A stretch of 64,000 bases of DNA from RYN-230 sp036509255 (GCA_036509255.1 DATCFY010000079.1:1-64000), one strand, 5' to 3'. Positions 16,913 to 25,914 are shown, counted from the first letter of the stretch. The notes: a model not told the origin generated them from the letters alone. Program-made: numbers and translations.

Positions 16913-17458
16913 TTAGGTCGCCTGCGGAGGCAGGTAGCCCTCCTTGATGAGGTGCTGCGCGCCGGCGGCGTACACGGCGGGGTCCTGCGGCGCGACCGTG
17001 GCCAGCCCGTCGACGTAGCGGTTCAGCATGCAGAAGGCGGCCGCGATCAGCACGGTGTCGTGGATCTCCAGGTCAGTGGCCCCGGCCGCGCGGGCCCGGG
17101 CGATCAGGCCGTCCGTGACCTGGAGCCCGCCGCGCTGGACCGCGGCCGCGATCTCCAGCAGGGCCTTCAGCTTCCCGGATACCGGCGCGTGGCTGGCGTC
17201 GGCGCGGACCTGATCCACGAGCGCCATGCCTCCCGGCAGCTGTGCGGCCGCGGTGGCGGAGTGCGACGAGGAGCAGTACTGGCAGTCGTTTAACGCTGAC
17301 ACGTAGGCCGCGATCAGTTCCCGCTCACCAGGGGTCAGCGTGCCCGGTCCGCGCAGCAGCACCTCGACCAGCTCGCTCAGGGGGCGGCCGGTCTCCGGCC
17401 GGAACCTGAGCAGTCCCCGGATACCGGGCTCGCCGGAGTTCAGGCTGATATGCGGCAT
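16913..17458 (-). CDS. Carboxymuconolactone decarboxylase / AhpD-like protein
   Basis: 181 residues with the AhpD signature: ELIAAYVSALNDCQYCSSSHSATAAA is abbreviated here as the CQYCSSSH motif at about residues 58-65, i.e. a CxxC redox pair with downstream Ser and His. LEIHDTVLIAAAFCMLNRYVDGL is the usual C-terminal helical part. The family covers alkylhydroperoxidases and decarboxylases; the CxxC favours a peroxidase-associated thiol function. ATG start at 17458 is preceded by GAGGAGG. Likely first gene of an operon with the downstream alpha/beta hydrolase. Confidence 0.9.
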   Translation of the reverse strand: MPHISLNSGEPGIRGLLRFRPETGRPLSELVEVLLRGPGTLTPGERELIAAYVSALNDCQYCSSSHSATAAAQLPGGMALVDQVRADASHAPVSGKLKALLEIAAAVQRGGLQVTDGLIARARAAGATDLEIHDTVLIAAAFCMLNRYVDGLATVAPQDPAVYAAGAQHLIKEGYLPPQAT

Positions 17459-17565
17459 GTGCCCTCCTCGGTAAGCCGGTCACCCAATCCCTAGCACGCG
17501 CGTATGCGGGTCTTCCACCGGCCGGCGGGCTTCCCGGAGGTGCCACTCGCCTTAGGCTGCTGGGC

Positions 17566-18369
17566 GTGGCCGACGACTTTGATCCCGTGGCGCATAACCG
17601 CGCCGCCTGGGACCGTGAGGTGGAAGCGGACAACGAGTGGACCCGCCCGGTCGGGCCCGAGGTGATCGCGCGGGCCCGGGAAGGCGACTGGTCCGTGGTG
17701 CTCATCGGCTACGAGCCGGTGCCCCGCGACTGGTTCCCGGCCGACCTGGCCGGGGTGGCCGTGCTGGGCCTGGCCTCGGGCGGCGGCCAGCAGGGCCCGG
17801 TACTTGCCGCGGCCGGCGCGCGGGTGACCGTGTTCGACAACTCTCCCCGGCAGCTGGCCCGCGACCAGGAGGTGGCGGCCCGGGAGGGACTGGCCCTCCG
17901 GACCGTGCTCGGCGACATGCGTGATCTCAGTGCCTTCCCCGACGCCAGTTTCGATCTGGTCTTCCACCCGGTGTCGAACCTGTTCTGCCCGGACCTGGCG
18001 CCGGTCTGGCGCGAAGCGTTCCGTGTGCTCCGCCCAGGTGGTCTCCTGCTGGCCGGGTTCATGAACCCCGACATTTTCGTCTTCGACGTCGGCGCCCTGG
18101 AGCGCGGTGAGTTCGTGGTGCGCCATGCGCTCCCGTTCAGCACGCTCGACCTGCCCGGCGCCGAACGGCAGGAGTATTACGCAGACGGCCCGGTGGAATA
18201 CAGCCACTCGCTGACCAGCCAGCTCGGCGGGCAGATGGCCGCCGGTTTTTCGCTGACCCACCTGGCCGAGGCGCCCCATCATGCGGACGCCACGCAGCGG
18301 TACATGCCTGGCTACATCGCCACCCGCGCCATCAAGCCGGACGCGCCCGAGGTCACAGCTCCAGGATGA
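17566..18369 (+). CDS. Class I SAM-dependent methyltransferase
   Basis: 267 residues. SAM-binding motifs are VAVLGLASGGGQQGPVLAA, RVTVFDNSPRQLA, LGDMRDLSAFPDASFDLVFH and VLRPGGLLLAGFMNP. This 'GLASGGGQQ' subtype, in which the usual GCG is replaced by ASGGGQQ, is a widespread methyltransferase-11 branch. GTG start at 17566 sits 7 bases after TAGGCT (17553-17558), a -10-like element, and lacks a Shine-Dalgarno sequence, so transcripts may be leaderless. Its 3' end overlaps the convergent D-aminoacyl-tRNA deacylase gene by 17 bases. Confidence 0.88.
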   Translation: MADDFDPVAHNRAAWDREVEADNEWTRPVGPEVIARAREGDWSVVLIGYEPVPRDWFPADLAGVAVLGLASGGGQQGPVLAAAGARVTVFDNSPRQLARDQEVAAREGLALRTVLGDMRDLSAFPDASFDLVFHPVSNLFCPDLAPVWREAFRVLRPGGLLLAGFMNPDIFVFDVGALERGEFVVRHALPFSTLDLPGAERQEYYADGPVEYSHSLTSQLGGQMAAGFSLTHLAEAPHHADATQRYMPGYIATRAIKPDAPEVTAPG

Positions 18370-18784
18370 TGGTGACCGGGCCGTCGTTGTCCAGGCTGAC
18401 CTTCATGTCGGCCCCGAAGACACCCGTCTGCACGCTCGCCCCCAGCTCCCGCAAGGACGAGACCACGGCCTCCACCAGTGGCTCGGCCACCGGCCCCGGG
18501 GCCGCCGCCTGCCAGGACGGGCGGCGGCCCTTACGCGTGTCGGCGTAGAGCGTGAACTGGCTGATCACCAGCAGCGGAGCTGATACGTCGGAGCACGACT
18601 TCTCCCCCTCCAGGATCCGCAGTCCCCAGAGCTTGGCGGCCAGCTTCCCGGCCTTCTCGGCGGTGTCGTCATGGGTGACACCGACCAGGACGAGCAAGCC
18701 CGGCTCGGAGATAGCGCCGACGGTCTGCCCGTCCACCGCCACGCTGGCCTGGCTGACCCGCTGCACCACAGCTCGCACCAGCAC
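18353..18784 (-). CDS. dtd: D-aminoacyl-tRNA deacylase
   Basis: 143 residues, the normal length for Dtd. All signature elements are present: MLVRAVVQRVSQASVAVDG at the N-terminus, VGVTHDDT, the catalytic LLVISQFTLYADTRKGRRPS loop (SQFTLY) and the C-terminal DNDGPVTIILEL (GPVT motif). Dtd hydrolyses D-amino acids and glycine mischarged on tRNA in the cytosol, a translation-fidelity function. It is the most housekeeping-like gene in this part of the window. Confidence 0.97.
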   Translation of the reverse strand: MLVRAVVQRVSQASVAVDGQTVGAISEPGLLVLVGVTHDDTAEKAGKLAAKLWGLRILEGEKSCSDVSAPLLVISQFTLYADTRKGRRPSWQAAAPGPVAEPLVEAVVSSLRELGASVQTGVFGADMKVSLDNDGPVTIILEL

Positions 18785-18861
18785 CCCCCTGACGGTGTCT
18801 CCGGTCGTAGGCTCTGCACCAGCCTCCCAGATTCCCGTTTCCCGGGGCGGGCGCCCCGCCT

Positions 18862-19761
18862 CTAGGCCAGGTGCCGGGTGAACCAGTCACGCGCCTTTCC
18901 GCTGGCGGCATCGAATCCCTTGACGTAGGCGTCGAAATGACCGCCCGGCAGGATGACCAGATCCTTGGGCTGGTGGGCCGTGTCAAAGGCGGCGATGGCG
19001 AGCTCGGATGGGACCAGGTGGTCACCTGCGGCCACCAGCATCAGCAGCGGCGTGGGACTGATCCAGGGCAGGTAGACGCCCGGCTCGTACTCGGTGAACA
19101 TCTCCACGCTGCGCAGCGTCACCTCGTTCCGCCAGGCCGGTGCCCGGGTGTTGCCGGTCTCGCTGAACCATTCCCACGAGTCCGCGGTGGGCAGCGCCGA
19201 TGGCGCCAGCGGGTCCTTATCGACCACCGGGACCACGACCGGCGGATCGCCGTGGAAACGGGCCAGCCGGTCGGCGTCGAACTGCTCACGGAACCCGGCG
19301 ATGAAGTCCGCCCGGACCAGGGCGCGCAGGTTGTCGTGGCCGCTAATCAGCGGCACCTGGCACACGACCGCCTTGACGCGGCGGTCGATCGCGGCGACGA
19401 CCAGGACATGGCCACCGGAGTAGCTGCTGCCCCAGACCCCGATCCGGCTGGAATCGACTTCCGGCAGGGTGCTGGCGTACGTGATGGCGTGCCGGTAGTC
19501 CCTGACCTGGGCCCACGGGTCGATCTCCTGGCGGGGCTCGCCCTCGCTGGCCCCGAAGCAGCGGTTGTCGAACACCAGCGCATTCAGCCCGGCCGCGGCG
19601 AACACCTCGGCGAAGCTGTCCAGGTACATCTCCTTGACCGCGGAGAAACCGTGCGCCATGACGACGGTGGGCCCGGGGCTGCCCGTCCTGCCCTCAGCCG
19701 GATAGAACCAGCCACGCAACGTGACGCCTTCAGTGTCGAACTCGATATCGCGCCGCGTCAT
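18862..19761 (-). CDS. Alpha/beta hydrolase, DUF1100/dienelactone hydrolase-like
   Basis: 299 residues from ATG 19761, preceded by GGAGG at proper spacing. The protein shows VTLRGWFYPAEG, TVVMAHGFSAVKEMYLD, nucleophile elbow IGVWGSSYSGGHVLV, acid region PLLMLVAAGDHLVPSE and the C-terminal catalytic HFDAY. This combination matches the bacterial hydrolase group of acetylxylan esterase/dienelactone-like enzymes (Hydrolase_4 or X-Pro-dipeptidyl-peptidase related). Cytosolic, no signal peptide. The substrate is probably a small ester. A long open region continuing upstream in the same frame is not coding. Confidence 0.9.
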   Translation of the reverse strand: MTRRDIEFDTEGVTLRGWFYPAEGRTGSPGPTVVMAHGFSAVKEMYLDSFAEVFAAAGLNALVFDNRCFGASEGEPRQEIDPWAQVRDYRHAITYASTLPEVDSSRIGVWGSSYSGGHVLVVAAIDRRVKAVVCQVPLISGHDNLRALVRADFIAGFREQFDADRLARFHGDPPVVVPVVDKDPLAPSALPTADSWEWFSETGNTRAPAWRNEVTLRSVEMFTEYEPGVYLPWISPTPLLMLVAAGDHLVPSELAIAAFDTAHQPKDLVILPGGHFDAYVKGFDAASGKARDWFTRHLA

Positions 19762-19953
19762 TGCGGTCACCTCCAGCTCTGGTTGTCTCGGCCGCCGATG
19801 GCTAACCGGGCCGCCGGTGACCGCCGTCATCCCAGTCTGCGAGTAATCGCTCCCGCGGTCCAGCCCGCCGTGGCGGCGGGAAGGGGAAGCACCTGGCCTC
19901 CTAGGCTCGTCAGCAGGACCGCCCCGCTCACGGGCGCCAGGAAAGGATCCGTG

Positions 19954-20349
19954 ATGACCGGTACCGCCGACCCGCGCGTCGACGCTTACATCGATTCGCT
20001 GCCCGGATGGCAGCAAGCCATCTGCCAGGAGGTCCGCCAGCTCGTGCATGCGGCCGATCCGGAGGTGACCGAGACCATCAAGCGCACCCGCCTGCCGTAC
20101 TTCGTTCTGCAGGGCAACGTCTGCGCGCTGCTGGCGGCCAAGGATCACGTCAACGTGTTCCTCTACGACGGCGCGATCGTTCCTGACCCGGACGGGATCA
20201 TCACGGGCGGCCATGACAACACAACGGCCCGGACCGTGGCGGTCCGCGAGGGTGAGGCCATCAACGGCGGCGCCCTCACCGCCATGTTCCGGCACATCAT
20301 CGCCAACAACCGGGCCGGCGGCTGGCGCAAGCTCAAACAGCAGGCCTGA
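19954..20349 (+). CDS. DUF1801 domain protein
   Basis: 131 residues: VDAYIDSLPGWQQAICQEVR, ADPEVTETIKRTRLPYFVL, VCALLAAKDHVNVFLYDG and the C-terminal LTAMFRHIIANNRAGGWRK. This is the YdhG/YjbR-like DUF1801 fold, small cytosolic proteins with no firmly known activity. ATG at 19954 with GAAAGGA upstream; the GTG three bases earlier is an alternative start. It overlaps the convergent GyrI-like gene by 17 bases. Confidence 0.85.
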   Translation: MTGTADPRVDAYIDSLPGWQQAICQEVRQLVHAADPEVTETIKRTRLPYFVLQGNVCALLAAKDHVNVFLYDGAIVPDPDGIITGGHDNTTARTVAVREGEAINGGALTAMFRHIIANNRAGGWRKLKQQA

Positions 20350-20773
20350 CCGGGAACACGGGAACCCACAGCTCGATCTCGGTGTGACGCCGGTAGAACT
20401 CCACCAGGGGACGGGCCGGATCCACGGTGGCCTGGGCCGCCAGCGACTCCATCGCCGGCCCGATCCGCTCATACAGCCCGGGCGGCTCGCCCACGATCCG
20501 GGCCCGCAGGTACCAGCCGCCCGGGAGTACCCCTGTCTCCAGGCCCAGCGCGGCTGGATCGTCATCCGCCCGGATGGGGGAGCACGCGGCGTAGGTTCCG
20601 GCCGCAAGATCGGCCATGCCGTACATCCGCCGACCGCGCAGGCCGACCAGCGTCTCGAAACGAGGCCAGAGCTCCTGGATGGCGGGCAGCTCATCCCGGG
20701 CGCGCTGGAGCATCACGGTCACGTCAGATTTCAGCGTCCGCGCGGGGGCGGAGTCCAGGATGGGATCGGCCAC
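20333..20773 (-). CDS. GyrI-like small-molecule-binding domain protein
   Basis: 146 residues. The pattern PAIQELWPRFETLVGLRGRR, AGTYAACSPIRADD, GGWYLRARIVGEPPGLYERI and the final VEFYRRHTEIELWVPV (conserved C-terminal acidic/aromatic strand) corresponds to the GyrI-like/AraC effector-binding fold (SHS2 pair). Without a DNA-binding domain it is a free-standing ligand binder or hydrolase-like protein. No operon partner: the gap to the next same-strand gene is 78 bases. Confidence 0.75.
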   Translation of the reverse strand: MADPILDSAPARTLKSDVTVMLQRARDELPAIQELWPRFETLVGLRGRRMYGMADLAAGTYAACSPIRADDDPAALGLETGVLPGGWYLRARIVGEPPGLYERIGPAMESLAAQATVDPARPLVEFYRRHTEIELWVPVFPVRPAV

Positions 20774-20851
20774 GACATGACCGTAACCGCCCTGGGGCCG
20801 CCGGGGTGTGCACCATCCGCGGTGTCCCCCCCGCCCCGCCCCCCGGGGACC

Positions 20852-21232
20852 TCAGGCCAGCGTGATCTCGAAGTACGCCCCCTGGTTGTCGTGGATGATC
20901 CGCGCAGACCCGGACCAGCCGGCGAAATCACCAGTTCCGGTCTTGGGCACGATGTGGCCGAACCAGGTGCCCGGGTCGGATTCGAGGCCCCCATGCTGAA
21001 CCGTGACCGAGCCTTCGCCGCCGTCCTCGGTCCGGCCGGTGATCCGCTCGGTGGCCACGTACGAGCGGGACCCTTCCTCAGTACCGGCCGACATGAACAC
21101 GGTGGTGGCGGTCCCGATGATCCCCGACGTGAACGTCTTGGCGAACGTCAGCACCCCGACCCAGTCCGCATCCAGTCCGCTGATCTGGCGCGGCTCGAAG
21201 CCATCGACCTTGAACCGGGCGATGAGCGTCAT
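20852..21232 (-). CDS. DUF3224 domain protein
   Basis: 126 residues: IARFKVDGFEPRQI, ADWVGVLTFAKTFTSGIIGT, SYVATERITGRTEDGGEGSV and HIVPKTGTGDFAGWSG, matching the DUF3224 beta-barrel (allene-oxide-cyclase-like) family. Cytosolic and of unknown function. The start codon overlaps the stop of the upstream TIGR03086-type gene by 4 bases (21229-21232), so the two are co-translated and probably cooperate. Confidence 0.88.
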   Translation of the reverse strand: MTLIARFKVDGFEPRQISGLDADWVGVLTFAKTFTSGIIGTATTVFMSAGTEEGSRSYVATERITGRTEDGGEGSVTVQHGGLESDPGTWFGHIVPKTGTGDFAGWSGSARIIHDNQGAYFEITLA

Positions 21233-21861
21233 CGGGTTCCCTCCCAGGACCGCGCCTCGCCCGCTGACCGGGCGGACCAGGCCGGGTCGCGGCCGGACAG
21301 CCCCAGCAGGCGGTCCAGGGGAGGCGCCGTCGCGGGCACGTCCATGCGCGGGGCGAACGCCTTGCCCTCGCCCTGGTAGTCGGCGGTCAGCATGCTGGGC
21401 GCGAACTCCAGCGATTCCGCCGCCGCCGCGGCCGGTGGCGACCAGGGCTGGCCGGTGGCGCGGGCCAGGTCCCAGCCGTGCACCTGGTACTCCCAGAGAA
21501 TCATGCTCAGCGCCATCTCACCGGGCATCGCGCTGTCCCCGAGCCGCATAGGCCGGCTAGCCGCGCCGCCACGCAGGGCGTTCGCCATCGTGGCGGACGC
21601 GGACGCCACCTCCGCGGCCGGGTCGGCGGGCACCGTGTACCCCTGGAGGCGGTCCAGCGGCGCCTGGCCGCCCGGGTCGGCGAATCCGCCCGCGAATGTC
21701 GTCAGCCAGCTCAGGACGTGCGTGCGGAGCTGTCCGACGTCCAGTTCGGTGCATGGCGTCGGATCGTGCACCTGTTCCGCGGTGATGCGGCCGACCATGG
21801 GCCCGAGGTCGGCGAGCACGGCGACGAGCAGGTCAGTGGTCTTCTCCGTGTCTGTGGTCAT
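21229..21861 (-). CDS. TIGR03086-type MDMPI/DinB-fold metal-binding protein
   Basis: 210 residues with the TIGR03086 order: LLVAVLADLGPMVGRITAEQ, DPTPCTELDVGQLRTHVLSW (Cys and His positions), PGEMALSMILWEYQVHGWDLARATG with the second His motif, then the helical C-terminus. Fifth DinB/MDMPI-type gene in the window. Predicted mycothiol-dependent enzyme of unknown substrate. Translationally coupled to the downstream DUF3224 gene (4-bp overlap). Confidence 0.9.
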   Translation of the reverse strand: MTTDTEKTTDLLVAVLADLGPMVGRITAEQVHDPTPCTELDVGQLRTHVLSWLTTFAGGFADPGGQAPLDRLQGYTVPADPAAEVASASATMANALRGGAASRPMRLGDSAMPGEMALSMILWEYQVHGWDLARATGQPWSPPAAAAAESLEFAPSMLTADYQGEGKAFAPRMDVPATAPPLDRLLGLSGRDPAWSARSAGEARSWEGTR

Positions 21862-21971
21862 GTGGCCGACCCTACGGAGGATGACCGGCGCCCCGCTTGA
21901 AGATTCGCGTCACAGGCCAGCCGTTCGGGCCGCTGTGTCAGCTGAGGTCGCCGTGCTGGTTAAGGTCAGGG

Positions 21972-22832
21972 ATGAGCAGTTCAGGACCGGATCCGGTCGA
22001 GCGCGACAGTCGCGGCATCCTCGATCCGTGGCTGCTGCGCCAGCGGCTCCAGCTGACCCGGTACCCCGCCGGGCCGGCGCTGGACGGGCTGATCGACCGC
22101 TTTTGGGCGGTCCGCTGGGACCTGCCGCCCGGGACGGCCCATGAGCAGGAGGTGCTCACCCACCCGGGGGCCAACGTCAGCGTCGGTCACGCCAACGCCG
22201 AACCGGATCTTCGCCAGCCCGGCCCGGTCGAGGCGTGCCTGTACGGCGTCGCCCGCGGCCTGTCCGCCCGGGTGCTGGTCGGCCAAGGCTGGACCGTCGC
22301 CGCGCTGACCCGGCCCGGCGGGCTGGGCGCGTTCATCAGCGGGTCAGCGGCGGAGTTCACCGACCGGGTGGTGCCCCTGGGGCAGGCGTTCGGCACGGAC
22401 GAGGCGGCGCTGCTGCGGCAGGTGGCCGCCGAACCGGATGAGGCCGCGCGGGTGGCGCTGCTGGCGGCCGCCCTGGAGCAGGTCGTGGACCCGGAGCGGA
22501 GGCTCCCTGCGGCGAGGGTGGCCGAGGTGGCCCGGCTCGCCGAGGTGGACCGGGCGGTGCGGCGGCTGGGTGACCTGTGCGAGCGGGCCGGTACCGGCGA
22601 GCGGACCCTGCAGCGGATGTTCCTGCAGTACGCCGGGGTGTCGCCAACCTGGGTGATCCGCCGCTACCGGCTGCTGGAGGCGGCTGAATCGGTCCGCGAG
22701 GGGAAGCCGGTGTCGTGGGCAGAGATAGCCGCCGGCCTCGGCTACGCGGACCAGGCCCACCTGACCCGGGACTTCCGCGCGGCGATCGGACAGACCCCTG
22801 CCGCCTACGCCGAGTCGCAGTCCTCTGCCTGA
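21972..22832 (+). CDS. AraC-family transcriptional regulator
   Basis: 286 residues. The N-terminal cupin-like sensor begins YPAGPALDGLIDRFWAVRWD (DUF6597-type); the C-terminal AraC double helix-turn-helix is ERTLQRMFLQYAGVSPTWVI and GLGYADQAHLTRDFRAAIGQ, with TPAAYAE at the end. ATG at 21972 follows TAAGGT (21961-21966) by five bases and no Shine-Dalgarno is visible, so a leaderless message is possible. Regulated genes are unknown; the downstream sulfite-oxidase-like gene starts 107 bp later and is a candidate target. Confidence 0.92.
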   Translation: MSSSGPDPVERDSRGILDPWLLRQRLQLTRYPAGPALDGLIDRFWAVRWDLPPGTAHEQEVLTHPGANVSVGHANAEPDLRQPGPVEACLYGVARGLSARVLVGQGWTVAALTRPGGLGAFISGSAAEFTDRVVPLGQAFGTDEAALLRQVAAEPDEAARVALLAAALEQVVDPERRLPAARVAEVARLAEVDRAVRRLGDLCERAGTGERTLQRMFLQYAGVSPTWVIRRYRLLEAAESVREGKPVSWAEIAAGLGYADQAHLTRDFRAAIGQTPAAYAESQSSA

Positions 22833-22939
22833 TCCGGGCGCAGCGGCCCCGCGGGCGGCCCCGGTCCCGGCGGCCCGCCCCGGACCTGCGGTTACCCGTT
22901 CCCGTCCCGGGCAGGGAAGTGCGCACCGAGGGGAAGCAG

Positions 22940-24031
22940 GTGGCCAGCATGTGGGGCAAGCGCGAGGACATGATCGTGCACGAGACGGACCCCTACAACG
23001 CCGAAGCGCCCCGGGCCGCCCTGGCCGGCCGCATGCTCACTCCGGTGGAGGCCTTCTACAGCCGCAACCACGGCCCGATCCCGCTCATTGACCCCCAGGC
23101 GTGGCGGCTCACGGTCGGCGGCCTGGTGACGCGGCCGCTGGAGCTGTCGCTGGAAGACCTGAAGTCCCGCTACCCGGCCCGCACGCTGACCGCGACGCTG
23201 CAATGCGCGGGCAACCGCCGGGCCGGACTGGTCCAGGTCAGGGACATCCCGGGCGAGGATCCCTGGGGGCCCGGGGCCATTTCGACCGCTCGATGGACTG
23301 GGATCAGCCTCGCCTCAGTCCTGGAGTCGGCCGGTGTGCGGCCGGGCGCGGCCCACGTGGCGTTCGGGGCCCCGGACGTGTCGCAGATCGCTGATCCGCC
23401 CCAGCCCTTCGGCGGTTCGATCAGCCTGGGCAAGGCGCTCGCGGGGGAGGTCATGCTGGCCTGGGAGATGAACGGGCAGCCGCTGCCGGCCGCGCACGGC
23501 GCTCCGGTGCGGGTGGTGGTCCCCGGCTACATCGGCGCCCGCAGCGTCAAGTGGGTCGAGCGGATGACCGTTCAGGATCAGCCGTCGGGCAACTACTTCC
23601 AGGCCATCGCCTACCGGCTCCTCCCGGCCGATGCCGACCCCAAGTCCGCGGGGCCAGGGGACGGGTTTTCGCTCAGTGTGGTCGCGGTCAACGCCGACAT
23701 CCTGCAGCCTGACGGCCACGGCATACTCCGGGCCGGGCCGACCGAGGTGACCGGGTACGCCTACGCCGGGGATGACCGGGGTATCGCCCGGGTCGACGTG
23801 TCGGCCGACGGCGGCCGGAACTGGCAGCAGGCTGCCCTGGACGGCCAGGCTGGCCCCTGGGCGTGGCGGCACTGGCGCGCGGTCATCGACCTGCCCGCTG
23901 GGGACACCGAGATCACCGCCCGGGCGTGGGACACCGCCGCCTCGGTCCAGCCTGAGTCCCCGGAGCATGTGTGGAATCCCAAGGGGTACGCCAACAACTC
24001 GTGGGCCCGCCTCCGCGTCACCGCCAGGTAG
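22940..24031 (+). CDS. Sulfite oxidase-like molybdopterin enzyme
   Basis: 363 residues from the GTG at 22940 (AGGGGAAG spacing 5; ATG at 22949 is the alternative). Moco domain: VEAFYSRNHGPIPLID, LTATLQCAGNRRAG with the molybdenum-ligating Cys, WTGISLASVLESAGV and HGAPVRVVVPGYIGARSVKW. The C-terminal Mo-co dimerisation domain carries TGYAYAGDDRGIARVDVSAD and WARLRVTA. No heme b5 domain and no twin-arginine signal are seen, so it resembles cytosolic sulfite-oxidase-like/nitrate reductase-like proteins. Electron partner not encoded nearby. Confidence 0.92.
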   Translation: MASMWGKREDMIVHETDPYNAEAPRAALAGRMLTPVEAFYSRNHGPIPLIDPQAWRLTVGGLVTRPLELSLEDLKSRYPARTLTATLQCAGNRRAGLVQVRDIPGEDPWGPGAISTARWTGISLASVLESAGVRPGAAHVAFGAPDVSQIADPPQPFGGSISLGKALAGEVMLAWEMNGQPLPAAHGAPVRVVVPGYIGARSVKWVERMTVQDQPSGNYFQAIAYRLLPADADPKSAGPGDGFSLSVVAVNADILQPDGHGILRAGPTEVTGYAYAGDDRGIARVDVSADGGRNWQQAALDGQAGPWAWRHWRAVIDLPAGDTEITARAWDTAASVQPESPEHVWNPKGYANNSWARLRVTAR

Positions 24032-24106
24032 GACCGCGCCTTCACCGGCCAGCCAGGGTCAGCCCGCCAGCCTCAGCCCCCTCCACCGAGGGTGCAGGAT
24101 GGGGGG

Positions 24107-24874
24107 ATGCCCCGCCGTCCGCCGCGCCATGACCGTGATGCTGGCGGTGCGGCCGAGGTGCTGGCGGCCAAGGCCGCGCTGCGGCACGAGGTCTGGGCCG
24201 AGATGACCGCGGCCCGGCTGGCCCGCTTCCCCGGCGCGGCAGGCCGCATCCCGAACTTCTCCGGCGCCGAGGCCGCCGCGCAGCGGCTTCGCAGCCTGGC
24301 CGGGTGGCAGGACGCGCGCACCCTGAAGGCCAACCCGGACGCCGCCCAGTGGCCAGTGCGCCAGCGCGCCCTGGAAGACGGCAAGACCGTGTACATGGCC
24401 GTCCCGCGGCTGGCCAGCCCGGAGCCGTTCTTCGCCCTGGACCCCGCTCACCTGAGCGAGTCGCCGCGCAAAGCGTCCTCGATCAGCGGGGCGACCCGGT
24501 CTGCCCGCCAGGTCACGCTGGCTGACCTGGCCCCGGTGGACCTGGTGGTGATGGGCAGCGTCGCCGCCGGTGAGGATGGCGCCCGGCTCGGCAAGGGCGG
24601 CGGCTTCGCAGACCTGGAGTTCGCGCTGGCTACCGCGGCCGGGCTGATCGGCCCGCAGACCGTGGCCGTCACGACCGTGCACGAGGTCCAGGTCCGCCAG
24701 GCCGGGGTCATCCCGCGGACTGGGCACGATGTCCCGGTGGATTTCATCGTCACCCCGGAGCGGGTCATCGACTGCCGCCCGGCCCGCGGGCCGCGGCCGG
24801 CCGCCGGCATCTGCTGGGAAGACCTGACCGACGAGAAGATCGCGGCCATCCCGCTGCTGGCCGCGCAGCGGTAG
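24107..24874 (+). CDS. 5-formyltetrahydrofolate cyclo-ligase-like protein
   Basis: 255 residues from ATG 24107, with GGATGGGGGG just upstream; GTG 24092 is an alternative. Features are AALRHEVWAEMTAARLARFP, AGRIPNFSGAEAAAQRL, KTVYMAVPRLASPEPFFALD and LGKGGGFADLEFALATAAG, the latter replacing the GKGGGYYD phosphate-binding loop of classical 5-FTHF cyclo-ligases. This is the MTHFS-domain-containing branch, whose enzyme activity is uncertain. Last chromosomal gene before the insertion-sequence island; its stop is 13 bases from the CTAG target. Confidence 0.85.
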   Translation: MPRRPPRHDRDAGGAAEVLAAKAALRHEVWAEMTAARLARFPGAAGRIPNFSGAEAAAQRLRSLAGWQDARTLKANPDAAQWPVRQRALEDGKTVYMAVPRLASPEPFFALDPAHLSESPRKASSISGATRSARQVTLADLAPVDLVVMGSVAAGEDGARLGKGGGFADLEFALATAAGLIGPQTVAVTTVHEVQVRQAGVIPRTGHDVPVDFIVTPERVIDCRPARGPRPAAGICWEDLTDEKIAAIPLLAAQR

Positions 24875-24887
24875 GCCCGGGCGGCGC

Positions 24888-25914
24888 CTAGGGCCTGTCT
24901 CAAAGTGAGGTCAGGAGCCAGTCGTTGATGACGGCGACGTGGAGGATGGCTTCGTATCGGACGGCGAGTTTGTCGTATCTGGTGGCGACGGCGCGGTGGC
25001 GTTTGAGTCGGTTGATTCCGCATTCGGCGGCGTGCCGGGCTCGGTAGTCGTCCGGGCTGAACCTGGGAGGGCGGCCGCCTCGGCGGCCGCGGTTCTTGCG
25101 GTGTTGTTGTTGGTCTGCTGGTTCGGGAATGGTGCAGGCGATGCCGCGTCGGCGCAGGTAAGCGCGGTTGGCGCGGGAGCTGTAGGCCTTGTCTGCCCGG
25201 ACCTTGCCGGGCCGTGTGCGGGACGGCCTGCGCCGGTGCGCGGGACGTTGATGCCGTCCAGGACGGCCTGGAACTGGGGCGAGTCGCCGCGCTGCCCGGC
25301 GGTCACGACCAGGGACAGCACCTTCTGGCCCTGTTCACAAGCCAGGTGGATCTTCGTGGTCAGCCCGCCGCGGGAGCGTCCCAGCGCGTGGTCGTCTGGT
25401 TCTGCCGAGAGGCCACCGGGCGGCTCTTGCTGCTGGCCGGGGTGTCGGCGGGCGCCGGCGGTGTGCTGGTGCGCCCGGGCGATCGTTGAGTCCACGCTGA
25501 CGTCCCAGGTGATCAGTCCGGCAGCGTCCGCCCGGGTTTGCAGGGCGGTGACGATCTGCGCCCGCGCCCCGGCCCGCTGCCACCGCCGGAACAGCGCATA
25601 CACCGCCCGCCAGGAGCCGTAGCAGTCCGGGACGTCCCGCCAGGGCGCACCGACCCGCACCTGCCACCTGATCCCGTCGATGAGCTGCCGTTTCGTCCAC
25701 TCCGACGGCCGACCCGACCGCGTGGGCACAGGCAACAGTGGTTCCAGCCGCGCCCACTGCTCATCGGTCAGGTCAAGCCGCCTCGTCAGCGCTAGGGTGG
25801 CCACGAGGTCTCCGGTGTTCAGGTTTTTCCTGGCCGGTGAACCCTCTACGGGAGACCTCACTTACTTCACGATCACGACACGCCCGTCACACCGGACTTC
25901 GAGGCAAACCCTAG
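24888..25914. mobile_element. IS5-family insertion sequence (1019 bp) between CTAG repeats
   Basis: The element body is 24892-25910, with CTAG at 24888-24891 and 25911-25914 as the presumed target duplication. Terminal sequences CTAGGGCCTGTCTCAAAGT (left) and, on the opposite strand, CTAGGGTTTGCCTCGAAGT (right) agree at 15 of 19 positions. A single transposase gene split into two frames fills it, and its stop is inside the left inverted repeat. Size, split transposase and YTAR-like target fit the IS427 group. A second, better matching right end exists at 26508-26526. Confidence 0.8.
24900..25861 (-). CDS. IS5-family transposase, two frames joined by -1 frameshift
   Basis: The first frame (start about 25861) contains LDLTDEQWARLEPLLP, WTKRQLIDGIRWQVRVGAPW, DVSVDSTIARAHQHTAGARR (first DDE Asp) and GLTTKIHLACEQGQKVLSLV. 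It continues out of frame after GAGRP; a -1 shift near 25215 (CGTCCCGCAC context) joins RTRPGKVRADKAYSSRANRA (second Asp region) to the last part, with ECGINRLKRHRAVATRYDKL (final Glu) and VINDWLLTSL before the stop at 24900. Programmed -1 frameshifting is known in this IS group, so it may be functional rather than broken. Confidence 0.85.

Noticed and set aside
18862..20694. A 610-codon minus-strand frame spanning three gene positions
   Set aside because: Only the part from ATG 19761 to 18862 matches a protein family (alpha/beta hydrolase); the remainder is antisense to the DUF1801 gene and to the GyrI-like region.
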